Shown: positions 33,679 through 45,845, numbered from the stretch's first letter. The stretch is 64,000 nucleotides of DNA from Tanytarsus gracilentus (GCA_038502055.1 JAXRKN010000037.1:682001-746000), one strand, 5' to 3'. Made by a program: numbers and translations. The notes: generated by a model not told the origin, from the sequence alone.

Positions 33679-36600
33679 AAAAGCTTGTGATTTTTTATTG
33701 TGATAAATTTTCTATAGAAAATAAAAATTTAATGAAGATAAATTTTCCTCTCTCGAATTTTCATTCTCTCACGAAGGATAAAAAACAACGACATGCCATG
33801 CGACGGTGTGAGCGAGAAAGAAAGAAAACAAACTGCTGCATTTTGGAAAGTCGGCGACTTCCAGTAAAAACACATGATTATGTTGGAAGGAAAATGTTTG
33901 AATGAAAATCGATAGAAAACTCATGCTGCACACAATTTTCCAGACTTTCCTCATTATCAGATCACCGCTGAGTCTGACTGGTCGCATTTAAATTTTTGCT
34001 CGCGTTCATCTCGTGAGTGATGTTGAAAATTTATAAATAAATTGCACAATTTAATCGCTGTAATTACTCGTTGATTGAGGAAGTAAAAAAGGCGTGCGGA
34101 GTTTTTCGTGAATGCTTTTGAGGCTCGCCAAAAAAGTGAGTTGTTTTTTGATTGTCGGTGCGAGTTCATTGAGAATCGAGCAAGGAAAAAAATTTATGTG
34201 AAACGAGACAAATCCATTAAAAAAATGTTTAAGTTTAACCGGCAGCACAAAAAAGAAGAAGAAGATTTTTCGTGTGTTTTTAGTGTAAATAAGCGCGCGA
34301 AGTGATTTAAATCGTGGCAGTTAATGATCTCACATGTGTTACACAAATGCTTGTTACATAGAAAAAGTTTCTCTTCCTTAATTAAGATTTTTTATTCATT
34401 TTACGGGTGAGTCAAAAAAATCCGCATGTCGTCACATAAAAACATCAAAACAAACTTGAATAATTTTTTGAGTCTTGTCTATCCCAAAAACATGTGTCAA
34501 ATGAATATTAAATGAAGATGCAAGTCTATGATGACTAAGATAAGTTTATGACGATGAGATAAGCGAAAAAGTTTATGATCCAATCGGGTTATATTGAGAA
34601 GGATGTGAACAGGTGAATTAATTGAGCTTTATGGTGCGAAAATTTTTGACATCAATAGAAATTTTTGAGTAAACGCTCGTTTGTTATGTAAATTTTTCTT
34701 TTGTAAATTTTATAATAAAAAAATTAGCTACTGATTTGTTTAAAATGGTGATTTTATGATGATAATTTAAAGATGGATAAAGGGAGATAAATTTTTATTG
34801 TGGGAATATTTAAAAATATTTAAAATAAAAACTAGACATAAAAAACGTTTAAAAAAATAAATCTTCAGATCAAATTTAGACTTAAATAATGCTAATGTAA
34901 ATTCGTCTTGATAATTTAATGACTAATTTTGTATTTTAAATTAATGTTGATTTATTTTCATTTTGGGCAATATTCTAAAAAATTTAAAATAATCTCAAAA
35001 AAATTTTTAAATACTTTAAAGCCGTTAGAAATAACAAAAAAGATTTAAAGATCCAAAAATTAATCCAACTAAATCCTGTGATAATAAAATTACGTCTTCA
35101 TGAAATTTTAAACCCTCCCTTTTTCTCAACTAAAAAATTATGACACAACGCCTTGAGCTATGAGATTTTCAAAGAATGTTTTTTCCCTTCGCACCCACGT
35201 GCTGAAAAATTTGCAAAGAAAACAAAAATTTCATGCCTGTAAAATAAAATTACATCATGAAAATCATTTTTTCTACATCAATAAATTTTCTTTTTTTCCA
35301 GTCACTCATGCTTAAATTTATTTAATTTTAAAGAGCACTGTTTACCTTAAAAACGGTCAGGACGGAATTTCCTCAATTTAACAAATGAATATTTGATCGA
35401 TTTCATTCTAAATGCCATCGCTCAGATTTAATGGATGGAGAACCCTTCTCATTTTCTTCAACCATGTGCTCGATATCAATTGAAAATGTTGAGGGAGATG
35501 AAGATGGATGAAAAATTTGAATAAATTAATGAATGTTCTTGGAGATTTCGAAAATGGTTAAAAAGTTTTTATATCCTCAAAAGAGGGCTCACAAACTTTA
35601 GTTATGGTTTCAATTAATCATCAAGGCGTAAAAATTTCCCTCAAGTAAAATTTAACGAGCGGCCAAATAACTTTTTTTATAAATTTAATCCTAGAATGAT
35701 CCCTTTAAATAAATTTTATGAGACCGTTAGCAAATACGCGGACTTTGTAAAGGTATTAAAATGCAGCGATTTTCTCTCTCCAATTTGCATAAATGATGCT
35801 CAAGCTAAAAAGCTATCGTGCAAAAAAGAAGAATCTCAGTTAAGCAAATTTACTCGTTTTTGCAAAGTAAGTAAATCCATGGCAATGACTATAGAGAAGA
35901 GGAAGTGAATTGTTGTGGCAAGGTCCATACAAAGTGATGGACCGCTTACGAGATGTATAACAACAGCAGTTTTGCCATTAGAATTTTAAAAAAATCATTT
36001 TATGGCCTGAAATACACGAATTATTTCAATATTTGAAGAATGCCTCACGTGTGGAGAAATCGCCGTGTTAGGATGACACTAATAATCGACTTGGAAATTG
36101 AAAAATTTATTTTACGGTGTTAAACATCATACGAATAATAAAATGCTTTAAATTTTATGTCTCGCTGATTTTTTATTGCGCTGCCATGAAAAAATATTTT
36201 GTTAAATTGACCGAGAAAAAGTTAAATTTTGCTCGCAGCGTTGGCAGAATGTTTTTGGGTGCGTTGATAATATTTTTCAAGCTGTAATTATGCAGGCAAA
36301 ATTACCTGATGATTCATTTTATGCCTGAAATTATCATAAATTAGACGAAAGGTATGAAAATAAAATTAAACTCCAATGGTGCAGAATTTTTTCCTCCATT
36401 AATTTAATTCCAAATGTCTTAATGAATCGGGCACCTATAAATTGTATTTTTACACGTGTCAAAGCGACATTTCTAAAATAAAACTAAATATTGCACGACA
36501 CGTAAAGCATTTCTTCCTCGTGTGAGAAAGCGAAAATATGCAAAGAGCATAAAATAAAAAGAAGAAAAAGGCATAAAAGTCATGAGATAAAATAAATATA

Positions 36601-39600
36601 AAACACTTTTATCGCATGCTCGAGAAGTGAGGAATGTTCTACCTTTCGTCACCCCACCGAGTGAGCTTTCAATTTTACTGCGTTTGATTTGTAGATTTTT
36701 CTTACTGAAAGTGAGATAAAAAGCTTGAAAAGTAGAGCATAAAAAGTCCTGAGGTGAAATTGGCACAAGGAATGGAAATTTATAATATTTTTGACGAAAT
36801 TAAACATTTTTAAATCCTCTGATAAAAAAGTGAGTTTTTCCATCTTCACATTATCCCTCGTCTTCAAATCTACCCAAGCAAAGTGGATAATGTCATCTGC
36901 CAAGGTGAAAAAGTTCACAACTTTTTTTATAGCTGCAGCTTCTCATTTTTTTCATGTCATAAGACGGCATTAAGATAGAAAATACCTCGCGAGATTTTAT
37001 ATGAGTATATTTTTTTTACAAATCCATGAGTCAAACTTTTTTTTAACATTTTCAAAGAATTGCAGCAATCTGAATCATATTAAAGCATTTACAAAGAAAA
37101 ATGCAAAAATAAATTTTTCACGAATTTCTTTTTAAGTATGCTCAACATGAAATATTCATTTAGCAAGAGACCTTCTTCTCATTGAATATCGATTTATTAT
37201 GAAGTTCTTTGTCATTTTAAGAGCGGGAGATAAAACTATTTATTTACACAATCCAACATCTTTGCATACACTAAATGCTCAATGAACACTCGAGAGAGTA
37301 TGTGTGAATATTTATCGAAGGATGTGAATGAGTTGTTGAAAATGATGTCAGATGAATGGTGGAGCGAAAAGCAAGAGATGAAAATGTTTATTTTCTTTTG
37401 TTGTCATCGATTTTCTCTTTCCTACGGCTCTTCGATTTTTAAGCTCTATCAGTATTTGTTTATTAAATTTGTAATTCATTGTATGATGGATGAATTGGAA
37501 ATTTATTTTTAAACACTAATTGGAAGTCAACGAAGCTTTGGAAGTTTTGAAAAAAGCTTTTTACATTTTTAAACATTAAAAATAATTTTTTTATTTTTGT
37601 AACTTTTGCTCGAATGCTAATTTTCGAGAAAAGATTTTATAAAGTTTAAAGATATAAAAAACGCAAAGAATTTTTATTTAATTTTAGATTTTTTTTAATC
37701 ACGACCAGCAAACGTAACACTTTCCCAAAATATTAGCTCCAAATTTCATCAGCACATTTTTTCTCTCCATCATTTTGATCACGTAGCTAAATTAAATAAC
37801 AAGAAAACTTGATGGCGAACATGGATTGGATTAAATAAGAAGAAAAATACATCGATTCCTGATTACCCATCAAATACGAGCAAATAAAATTCATAAAACA
37901 TGAAAATCGATTTTGTAAACTTTCTTTATTTGTCGACATGAAGAAACTCACAAACATACACGTGTGTTGATTCAACCTACGAGAGAGAGAAAAAGACATG
38001 ATGATAATAATGATGGAGGAGAGATTTAAGGCAGGCACAGAAAATTGAAATGCGAGAACTGAAGAAGGAAAAAAGACATTCTAAGACATCAGAGCTCTCA
38101 TGAAAGAGACGAATGAATGGGGAATTAAATGGGAGAAGAGACATCGGATGTAGGAACATTAAAACGACATGCCTTCAAAATCACATGCATGTTATGAAGT
38201 CATGAGAAATTTTGCTTTTCCATTATTCAACATCGACTTTACCTCCTTCCCTCATGGGAGTCTCATCATAGAGTGCTTAAAGCTTCTCAGCTATTTTTTA
38301 TATGCTTCAATTGACGGCATTAAAAGCAGCAGCGACTCAATTTATCATTTTTTACTTCAACGCAATTTCTTCTTTCCTGAAATGACTTTTTGCCTTTTTC
38401 CTCACCTCCTCGTCATTTCTTCACCGTCCATAAAATCCATGAGCAAACGAATATTATTTTCTTGTTGTCCGAGCTTTCATATCAGCCATGGGATAATTGC
38501 TTCATCAGCAAGATTAAGTGTAATGTCTACAACTTGACTGATTATTACTAGACGTTACGCTACATGTGTTGATGTGAGAGTGGATTAAAGGTTTTTTATG
38601 ATGGTTCTCAGATGGGATTAAACCCACTGAGCGAAAAAGCCATGTCAATGATTTCATCGTAAAGAAAAATTTATTTTCTCGTTTCTCTTTAACATTTTTC
38701 GTGTTTATCGAAAGCCACAAAATTATCTTTGAATATTTCCATAAATTTGCGTAAAACGTTGAATTTATTAAATTATCAATTTTGTTCTCTTTGCTCCATA
38801 TTGAAATCAAAACGTTTTTAAATAAAGTCACGTAACTCACGTTTCCGACACCATCCACAAATAAATTATTGTGTCTTAAGAATTATTTAAATTTCATGAT
38901 GTGATGAATTTTGTTGTCAATTATTCATTTATGTTAGAGAGAAAAAATTGTCATCTAATTCTAAACAAGAACAAAAAAATTCCCTTTAAAGGTCTCATCC
39001 TGTGGCTGTATGTACAGCAAATACCGCATGCTTGTTATTGTCGGAAAAGCGAGAGTAAAGCTATCGATGTTGATGATGATAAAAAAGTTGTGAATGATGT
39101 AGAACGAGTGAAGGGTAAGCAACGAAAATCGTGATCTGAATGGTTTCCAGCTTATTACTTTCATGTTGTCGTCATAAATTTTGCGGTTTCTCATTTCACT
39201 TCGCAGTTCAATTGCTGTTACTCGTGAAAAATTTCTCGAATACCATCGCATGCAACTTAATTGATTTCCGATGCTTGAAGTTTTTTTTCAATTCCGCTGC
39301 CTTATATCACAACTCTCAGCGCAAGATGAAAAGTTTTTTAATAACATCGCAAAAAAGGAAAAAAGAAGATCTAATTTCATTATGCAGACATCATTCGCTC
39401 GGATCGGAAATGAGTAGAAATTTTTTCAATAATTCATGAGATGTTTATCGGTTCGAATTTCCTTCCGTCGCTTCTGCCTCATTTGCTACTTATACTCCAC
39501 TCGTTCTAGCATAGAGGTCGGGTTGATTAAAATTTGATGAAATCAACGAAATTTTTCTTTCGATCGGAGGTCGAACAATGGACATTGTTATGCGATATTA

Positions 39601-40287
39601 GTGACGTTATATGCTTTTTTATGGCTCAATTCTATTCACATGTGTGCCTTCATCCCTAAATTACTCCTTTTTTTTATTATCATAGTTTTTCTCATGAATT
39701 TTGTTATGATGATGAAGATGAAGCAACGAGGAATAACATTAGACTTCCCCTCTTCCTCATTAATCATCGTTGATTGTTGGAACTTTATGCACTCTAATTG
39801 AATTTATATGTTCACAATTTCCCAGCAACGAGGATGAAGAGTTTGGTTGGAAGAATCTAGCTAATGGGCTTTCGAACTGAAATCTTAAAGCTTCATAAAT
39901 TTCATGCGACTTAATTTCAAGTGAATTTAATTAGTTCTCGTGTTACCACAATTTTCCCACATCACGATTCTGAGCGCGGATAAAATTCAAATTCTCAGCT
40001 CAATTAATTTTTGATCGTGATGTGTGTGCTCTCGAGTAAGATGCTAATGTGATAACGTGACACCCATAAGAGTTTTGCGTAGCATTTGTGTAGAAAAAGA
40101 TGGAAGCTATTTTGAAAAATTACTCGGAAATTCAAAGTTCTTTGAAAGTACATTAAAAAGTTTTAATGAATTTTAAACTCTTTCTTTAATGGAAATCACA
40201 TCTGTGTTTATTCCTTTACAAACTTTGTTAACCTTAAGTTTGTGGATTTCACCAGCTTTTAGTCTGATGTAAGAGTATGGATCCAAA
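33679..40287. other. Gene-poor AT-rich region
   Basis: About 6.6 kb with no supported gene. Open frames of 60-120 codons occur on both strands (for example 38169-38537 and 39140-39439), but they lack domains, splice context and promoter signals and look like chance. No mobile element with matched ends was seen. Confidence 0.55.
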
Positions 40288-41396
40288 CCATCAGAATTTC
40301 TGCAGAATTTTTAATAAAAAATTTAGTAAATTTTGTTCTACAGAAAATCTGTAGAAAAAATAATCTATCAGCAATTTTTTTACAATAAATTATTTTTTAT
40401 TTTTTAAGGGTGTGCATAACACATATGATCATTGCATCAATAGTTTCAATAGTGTCAGATCCCAACTCCTGGGAAATTCCCAACTCCTGGGAAATTCCCA
40501 ACTCCTGGGAAATTCCCAACTCCTGGGAAATTCCCAACTCCTGGGAAATTCCCAACACCTGGGAAATTCCCAACACCTGGGAAATTCCCAACTCCTGGGA
40601 AATTCCCAACTCCTGGGAAATTCCCAACACCTGGGAAATTCCCAACACCTGGGAAATTCCCAACTCCTGGGAAATTCCCAACTCCTGGGAAATTCCCAAC
40701 ACCTGGGAAATTCCCAACTCCTGGGAAATTCCCAACACCTGGGAAATTCCCAACACGTGGGAAATTCTCAACTCCTGGGAAATTCTCAACTCCTGGGAAA
40801 TTCCCAACACCTGGGAAATTCCCAACACCTGGGAAATTCCCAACACCTGGGAAATTCCCAACACCTGGGAAATTCCCAACACCTGGGAAATTCCCAACTC
40901 CTGGGAAATTCCCAACACCTGGGAAATTCCCAACACCTGGGAAATTCCCAACACCTGGGAAATTCCCAACACCTGGGAAATTCCCAACTCCTGGGAAATT
41001 CCCAACACCTGGGAAATTCCCAACTCCTGGGAAATTCCCAACTCCTGGGAAATTCCCAACACCTGGGAAATTCCCAACACGTGGGAAATTCCCAACTCCT
41101 GGGAAATTCCCAACTCCTGGGAAATTCCCAACACCTGGGAAATTCCCAACTCCTGGGAAATTCCCAACTCCTGGGAAATTCCCAACTCCTGGAATCCCAC
41201 CCAAATCCCAAACCGAACCCACCCGGAAATCCCAACACCGAATTCCCACCCTGGGAAATTCCCAACACCTGGGAAATTCCCAACACCTGGGAAATTCCCA
41301 ACACCTGGGAAATTCCCAACACCTGGGAAATTCCCAACTCCTGGGAAATTCCCAACACCTGGGAAATTCCCAACTAATATGCAGAAATTCTGATGG
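40288..41396. mobile_element. Inverted-repeat-bounded unit containing an 18-bp minisatellite
   Basis: CCATCAGAATTTCTGCA at 40288-40304 is repeated in exact reverse complement at 41380-41396. Just inside the left copy is a small hairpin, CTACAGA-AAA-TCTGTAG (40338-40354). Both copies lie within about 170 bp of the minisatellite ends. I found no clear target-site duplication, so a transposon origin is likely but not shown. Confidence 0.55.
40461..41372. repeat. 18-bp minisatellite, 47 units, each with GGGAAATTCCC
   Basis: Forty units in perfect 18-bp register have GGG starts from 40471 to 41173. A degenerate gap of about 70 bp follows, then seven more units with GGG starts from 41253 to 41361. 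The unit is AACTCCTGGGAAATTCCC or AACACCTGGGAAATTCCC. Two units have GGGAAATTCTC (40759, 40777) and two have AACACGT before the GGG. All six frames stay open only because 18 is divisible by three and the unit has no stop, so the long ORFs here are not genes. The 11-bp core is a perfect palindrome and fits the Rel/NF-kappa-B consensus GGGRNNYYCC. Confidence 0.97.
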
Positions 41397-43704
41397 CTGG
41401 GTGATCAAGTCCCTGATGAAATTTACAAATCAATCCAAAAAATCCTTTCTTCTTTTTCTTTTCCCTCAAACCCACACTCGAAGCCATAAAACAAATTGAA
41501 AAATGATTTTTCTTTTCCTTTTTATTCTATTAGCACGAAAAAAGCGGCAATAAAATAGGTTGAGGAAATAAATAAATAAATCTAGCAAGCGTGAAAGGAT
41601 CTCCGAAAAAAATATTCCATTAGTTTGATGAAGTTGAAATTTTCTTGAGTTTCTTTTGAGATGGATTTTCAATTAAATTGCCAATTGGCACTTCATCCTT
41701 AAGATTGTGCAGAACATGAAATTTCCAATCATTTTTTATGATTTTTGACAAGAATTATTAAATTTTTTTTTTATTAAAATCGTTTAAATTTTTTTTAAAA
41801 GCTAAAAAAATTCTAACTGGGTTCACTAGATGCAGGTCAACATTTAAAAGAAAACTAAATCATTAGAAACTTCACTCTTTCTTCTTCTAAACGATAGCTT
41901 TTCTCACGTTTTTACTCTTCCTTATAAAAATCTTTTAACAATCAAACAAAAACTTTTTCATCTTCTTCTTTCGTTTCATTATCTCACTCTCAATCTCAAC
42001 TCGAGACTTATTTAATTAAAGTAAATTGCTTGTGATCGATTAAGAGAGCAAATGTCCTTGTTAATGAAGATCAATATTGAATATAAAACCGAAAAATAAA
42101 TAAATTCAAGGGAGCGGGAAAATTTGCAAAGGGATTAAAGAAAATTTCCCTCGCAAATTGGGTTAATAGTGAAGAAATGCGAGAATAGGGGACAGATCCA
42201 TTGTGAATCACTCAAGAGATGCGAAAAATGAGATATAAATGCTGTGATTTATTTTTAGCTGTAAGAAATTTTATCTGCATTCAAGAGCCATAGTTGTAAT
42301 GTGGAAGAAAATATTTTTCTTTCTGTTTTTTCATGGTTTGAGGGCAGAAAAGAATGAGTAAGGAAATAATTTTGTTGCCGAACAGAATGCAGTCACAATT
42401 ACTCAAGCGTTGTTAACTTGGTGAATTAAATTTTAAATTTAGCTTACCATAAAAACTAAATCTCTGGTGAATTTTTATCGTTTAAAGAATTTTTAATTTT
42501 CCGCATGCTTAGTTGACTTCCGCAAAATGCAATTTTAAAAACTTAAGGGTTCGTAACTTAAGCAATTTATTAAATTCAGTCGTGACATCTGAGCTGATTT
42601 AAGGAGTTATGTGTTAGCGGAAACAAATTTCCCATGGTATGCTGAACTATGAAGCAATAAATTAATTAATTTATTCTTTCTCTCACAAGTTTCTTCTTAC
42701 ACCAATAATTTAAGGCGATAATTGAAAAAGTTTTGCATCATTTCTTGCGGGCTTGGGAGGAGAAAATTAAAGTTGTGAAAATAGCACGATAATTGTTCGT
42801 GTACAATGAAACGCTCAGCCCTCATATTTCGTCTACTCACAAAAAATACTAAAAAGAAATGTCTCACTTTGTCTGTGTGTATAAAAAAGGAAGAAATTTT
42901 CTCTCATTTTATCCGAAAATGCAGCAGAAAAGGAAATTGTCATAATTTATTAAGCCAACTTAAAAAAGAAGAGAGAAACTTTTCCACCGACCGGCAGCAA
43001 GTCGAATCTGAAGAGAAGAAAAATCTCATCGTAAAATAAATATTGTGAATTTTCATTCCATTGTTAGCAGTACCATAAAGACAGAGAAGAATGTCACACG
43101 AGAAAATTTCAATACCAAAAGAAACTTTATTCGAGATGTATGTGAGAGGAGGAAAAATTAACAACAAGAAAGCTTCACTCATGCGAATAATTTAAAATAA
43201 GATTATGGCTAGAGGAAAGACATTTTAAACTTCTCTGCATTGAAAATTTAATGCCATCATGGATTGCACACAGTTGTTGAAACGATGTGGAAAATATAGT
43301 AAGTAAAAAAGTTTTTAAGCAAGAAAATAGAATTTAAATTTCCACACAAACTTGGAAATTTAAAAGGCGAACCTCAAATTGAGGGGAAGGGGTGAAAAAG
43401 TCAGAAAAGACTTTATTTGAAATGCGAAAAATTTAAATTACCTTGAAAATAATCTATTTCCGTCATTAGGATTCGAACATTTGAAATTATTGTTAATTAA
43501 CCACAAATTTATTTAAAAAAGATGAACGATTGCCAAGTGAAATAAAGAGTGTTGTAAAAGTTGAACACCTCCGCTCACTTTTCAAACAGCAATTTGACGG
43601 TTCATTATCACGCTTGTTTGAAATTGTGTTGATGAAATGAAGCGTTGTCACGTTTTGAGATTTTCCCTCAAGCGAAAAAACATTTTTCTCGAAAGATTTT
43701 CTTT
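41397..43704. other. AT-rich spacer, nothing recognised
   Basis: No gene, RNA or mobile element is supported. ORFs of 70-80 codons at 42806-43182 and 43493-43726 show no family features. Confidence 0.55.
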
Positions 43705-43718
43705 TATATATAAAAGGG
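43705..43718 (+). promoter_or_regulatory. TATA box of the 43.8-kb small peptide gene
   Basis: TATATATAAAAGGG lies 69 bp before the presumed start codon, with no competing ATG in a coding frame between. A pyrimidine-rich TTCCGGTTGCAG at 43759-43770 could alternatively be a splice acceptor. Confidence 0.55.
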
Positions 43719-43786
43719 TCGCTCATATTGCTATGGAGTCGAAAAAACTCTTCTTCCTATTCCGGTTGCAGGGCACATATTAAGTT

Positions 43787-43984
43787 ATGTTATATCAGAA
43801 ATATCCGCTCATATTTCTAATTATATCAACTTTGTTGATTGGAATCATTAACTCGCTTCCAGCTGAGAATGAAGCACTCGATGGCAACGCCAAGGCATTG
43901 ATGGATATAAATAAAATGAAAGACTGTCCACTCGGAATGATTTCAAGTTTTGCTAGTCTATGCAATGTCATGAGTAAAAGTTAA
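43787..43984 (+). CDS. Putative small secreted peptide, 65 residues, two cysteines
   Basis: I do not recognise a family. The ORF opens with a strong signal-peptide-like segment (MLYQKYPLIFLIISTLLIGI, cleavage probably after INS). A mature part of about 44 residues follows: an acidic start (LPAENEALDGNAKALMDINK), then MKDCPLGMISSFASLCNVMS, whose two cysteines 11 residues apart could form one disulfide loop. A TATA box lies upstream and AATAAA is at 44093. No intron is needed. Evidence for a gene is the combination of promoter, hydrophobic leader and cysteine pair; chance cannot be excluded at this length. A second small secreted-type ORF follows directly, so the two may be a pair of effector or hormone-like peptides. 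Confidence 0.5.
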   Translation: MLYQKYPLIFLIISTLLIGIINSLPAENEALDGNAKALMDINKMKDCPLGMISSFASLCNVMSKS

Positions 43985-44051
43985 CAAGCTTGTTAAGTAT
44001 TAATTATTCGCTAATTCACGCTACACTTGCAAGTCAATCAATTTTCGCAAC

Positions 44052-44058
44052 TATAAAA
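44052..44058 (+). promoter_or_regulatory. TATA box of the 44.1-kb small peptide ORF
   Basis: TATAAAA sits 54 bp upstream of the ATG at 44112, overlapping the presumed 3' UTR of the preceding small gene. Confidence 0.4.
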
Positions 44059-44111
44059 TCGTTGGAAATTTTGCGGCAAATTTTTAATGTGAAATAAAGT
44101 TTTAAACTGTA

Positions 44112-44267
44112 ATGAATCTAAAAATATTATTTGGGATAATTTTCTTCTTCCTTGTGGTCAAAGCGTTTCCAGTTCCACTCTCGATTTCACCAAGGTGGCC
44201 GTACTCTAATTCTAATGGATAGCGTCATTATTGGAATTGCATTAACATCTGTCACTACAAAACCTAA
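44112..44267 (+). CDS. Putative very small secreted peptide with an in-frame TAG
   Basis: Frame 44112-44222 encodes 36 residues: signal-peptide-like MNLKILFGIIFFFLVVKA, then FPVPLSISPRWPYSNSNG and TAG. The same frame continues after the TAG for 14 codons (RHYWNCINICHYKT) to TAA at 44265-44267, adding a C-x3-C pair and aromatic residues. Leader, Pro-rich spacer and short cysteine tail together look like insect immune or reproductive peptides, but I cannot name a family. The TAG may be a disabling mutation, a leaky stop (TAG followed by C), or the true end with the rest fortuitous. A poly(A) signal is at 44305. The 28-bp GT-AG stretch spanning the TAG is too short to be an intron. Confidence 0.4.
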
Positions 44268-44817
44268 TTTTACCTTTGACATTTTCATTTTGATTTATAC
44301 AAAAAATAAATTTTGTGAAGCGATATTAAAACCACATCAATAAAAAATTTATTTTTCTTTTCTGCTCTACATAGTGAAGAAGAAAAATCATAAAAAAATA
44401 TCAAATTTAACAAAATAAAAAAAGACACAAAATATTTTCAACAGTGTTTATAGAATATTTAAAATAAAAGATTTTTAAATGCCATTTGATCAGGTATAAA
44501 ATTTACGAATGAGTTATAGACGCACGAAACAGGTGCTTGACTCGTAAAATTCTGTGAATATTTTTGTGCCAAAGTAACTCACTTTAAATGCATTAGAAGG
44601 TGCTTAATAAAAGATTTAAGATTATCCGCGGATGAGTTTTTGGGTATAAAAAATAAAATTATTTTTTAAAATCTTTTGACTAAATTAGAATTTTTGACTT
44701 TTTTGGAAAGTTTAACGAAAATATAAAATAAAAACATTTTTAAATTCTATCTAAATTTTTGTAGTTTTCAAACGATCTAATTTAATTTTTTAATAAATTG
44801 TACTCAAGATTTTTGGA

Positions 44818-45845
44818 CTAGAAATAATTATCCAAAATTTCAAATGCATAGTCGTAGACAATTAACATAATCGCACCTCCCGGACCTAATCGCATGACCT
44901 TCGGTGTTAATCCCTTATAAAGTGCTCTAAATCCTTCCTCGCGATAAACAATTCCAATTGTCTTAAATGTAGATTTGTACTTTACAACACCTGCTTGTGG
45001 CTGAGGTCCCTGAATTCTCGATTTGGCCACATCAAATGGAATATTAATGACAGAGCCGAGAGTGCCCGAAATAAATCCAATGGCGACTTTACGCATGAAC
45101 TCTTTTCCCGCACTATCTTTATACTCGGGTATGATATTTTTCACCGAATGATAAAATCCAAAATAAATCATGTTAAAGACACCATTACGTCCGATAGTTG
45201 CCGTTAATCCTCTGTTTAAGCCATTCAATCCGATACCATCTTTTTCGATGATTTGCTTTGCAACTAAAATAGTGCTTGGCACTTCGCCAGTCTTGCTTCG
45301 GTTAGCCTGCAGTGTTACCTTCACCATTTCGAATGGATTGACAAGAATTGCCTCAAATACTCCAGCTGCCAATCCGGCGCATGAAAATGTCAAGGGTGTC
45401 GGTTTGTCACTGCCAAACATGAAGAATTGCTTGGTTTGTTCGAAAGTCAGAAATTTAGCTGCTCTTTTTGGAGTTTCGGCGAGGATGGGAGGTAAAATGC
45501 CCTTATAGAGGCTGAACATGCCTTCATTAGCAATCATTTTTTTGGCACAGTCAAAAACTCCATTGTAGTAGACCTAAAATTTCAAAATTGCATTAATTAA
45601 TCATTTTTGACGAAAACTCTTACACCACTGCCAGCACTCGATGGAGGACCTTGTAATTGCAATCTCGTTTTTATCAGATCTAGTGGATGCATGATACAAA
45701 CTTCGATGAAACCTTGAAAGGTCAAAAAACAAATTACAACACTTTCAAAGATTGTTGATGTTGAGTGTTACTCACCAGCGCTTCCACCAGACGCTGTTTG
45801 CATCAAACCAGTTGCTAAAAATCCACGATTTTTCTTATCAGACAT
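44818..45845 (-). CDS. SLC25A21: Mitochondrial 2-oxodicarboxylate carrier (SLC25A21 type)
   Basis: An inner mitochondrial membrane exchanger for 2-oxoadipate and 2-oxoglutarate, used in lysine and tryptophan breakdown. Three exons: 45845-45776, 45712-45624 and 45573-44818, together 304 residues, the usual carrier size (human about 299). The three carrier repeats each show the P-x-[DE]-x-x-[KR] signature: HPLDLIKTR, NPFEMVKVT and IPFDVAKSR. Family-specific stretches include YKGILPPILAETPKRAAKF, LNRGLTATIGRNGVFNMIYF, INIPFDVAKSRIQGPQPQ and KVMRLGPGGAIMLIVYDYA, which closely match the human carrier as I remember it. The start follows from MSDKKNRGFLATGLMQ leading into ASGGSAGFIEVC across the first two introns. 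The Drosophila relative is, from memory, CG5254. No sign of damage. Confidence 0.96.

Noticed and set aside
38169..38537. 122-codon ORF in the 33.7-40.3 kb region
   Set aside because: Phe/Ser/Leu-rich composition typical of AT-rich non-coding DNA, with no domain or conserved motif.
40397..41408. Long ORFs of 195-327 codons in several frames (NSWEIP/NTWEIP, GISQVL, GNFPGV repeats)
   Set aside because: They are translations of the 18-bp minisatellite, open in every frame because the unit has no stop and is divisible by three; no promoter, leader or domain supports coding.
44184..44222. A mini-intron removing the TAG in the 44.1-kb peptide ORF
   Set aside because: The only GT-AG pair around the stop would give a 28-nt intron, below the size insects splice.
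45170..45508. 112-codon plus-strand ORF
   Set aside because: It is antisense to the SLC25A21-type carrier exon.
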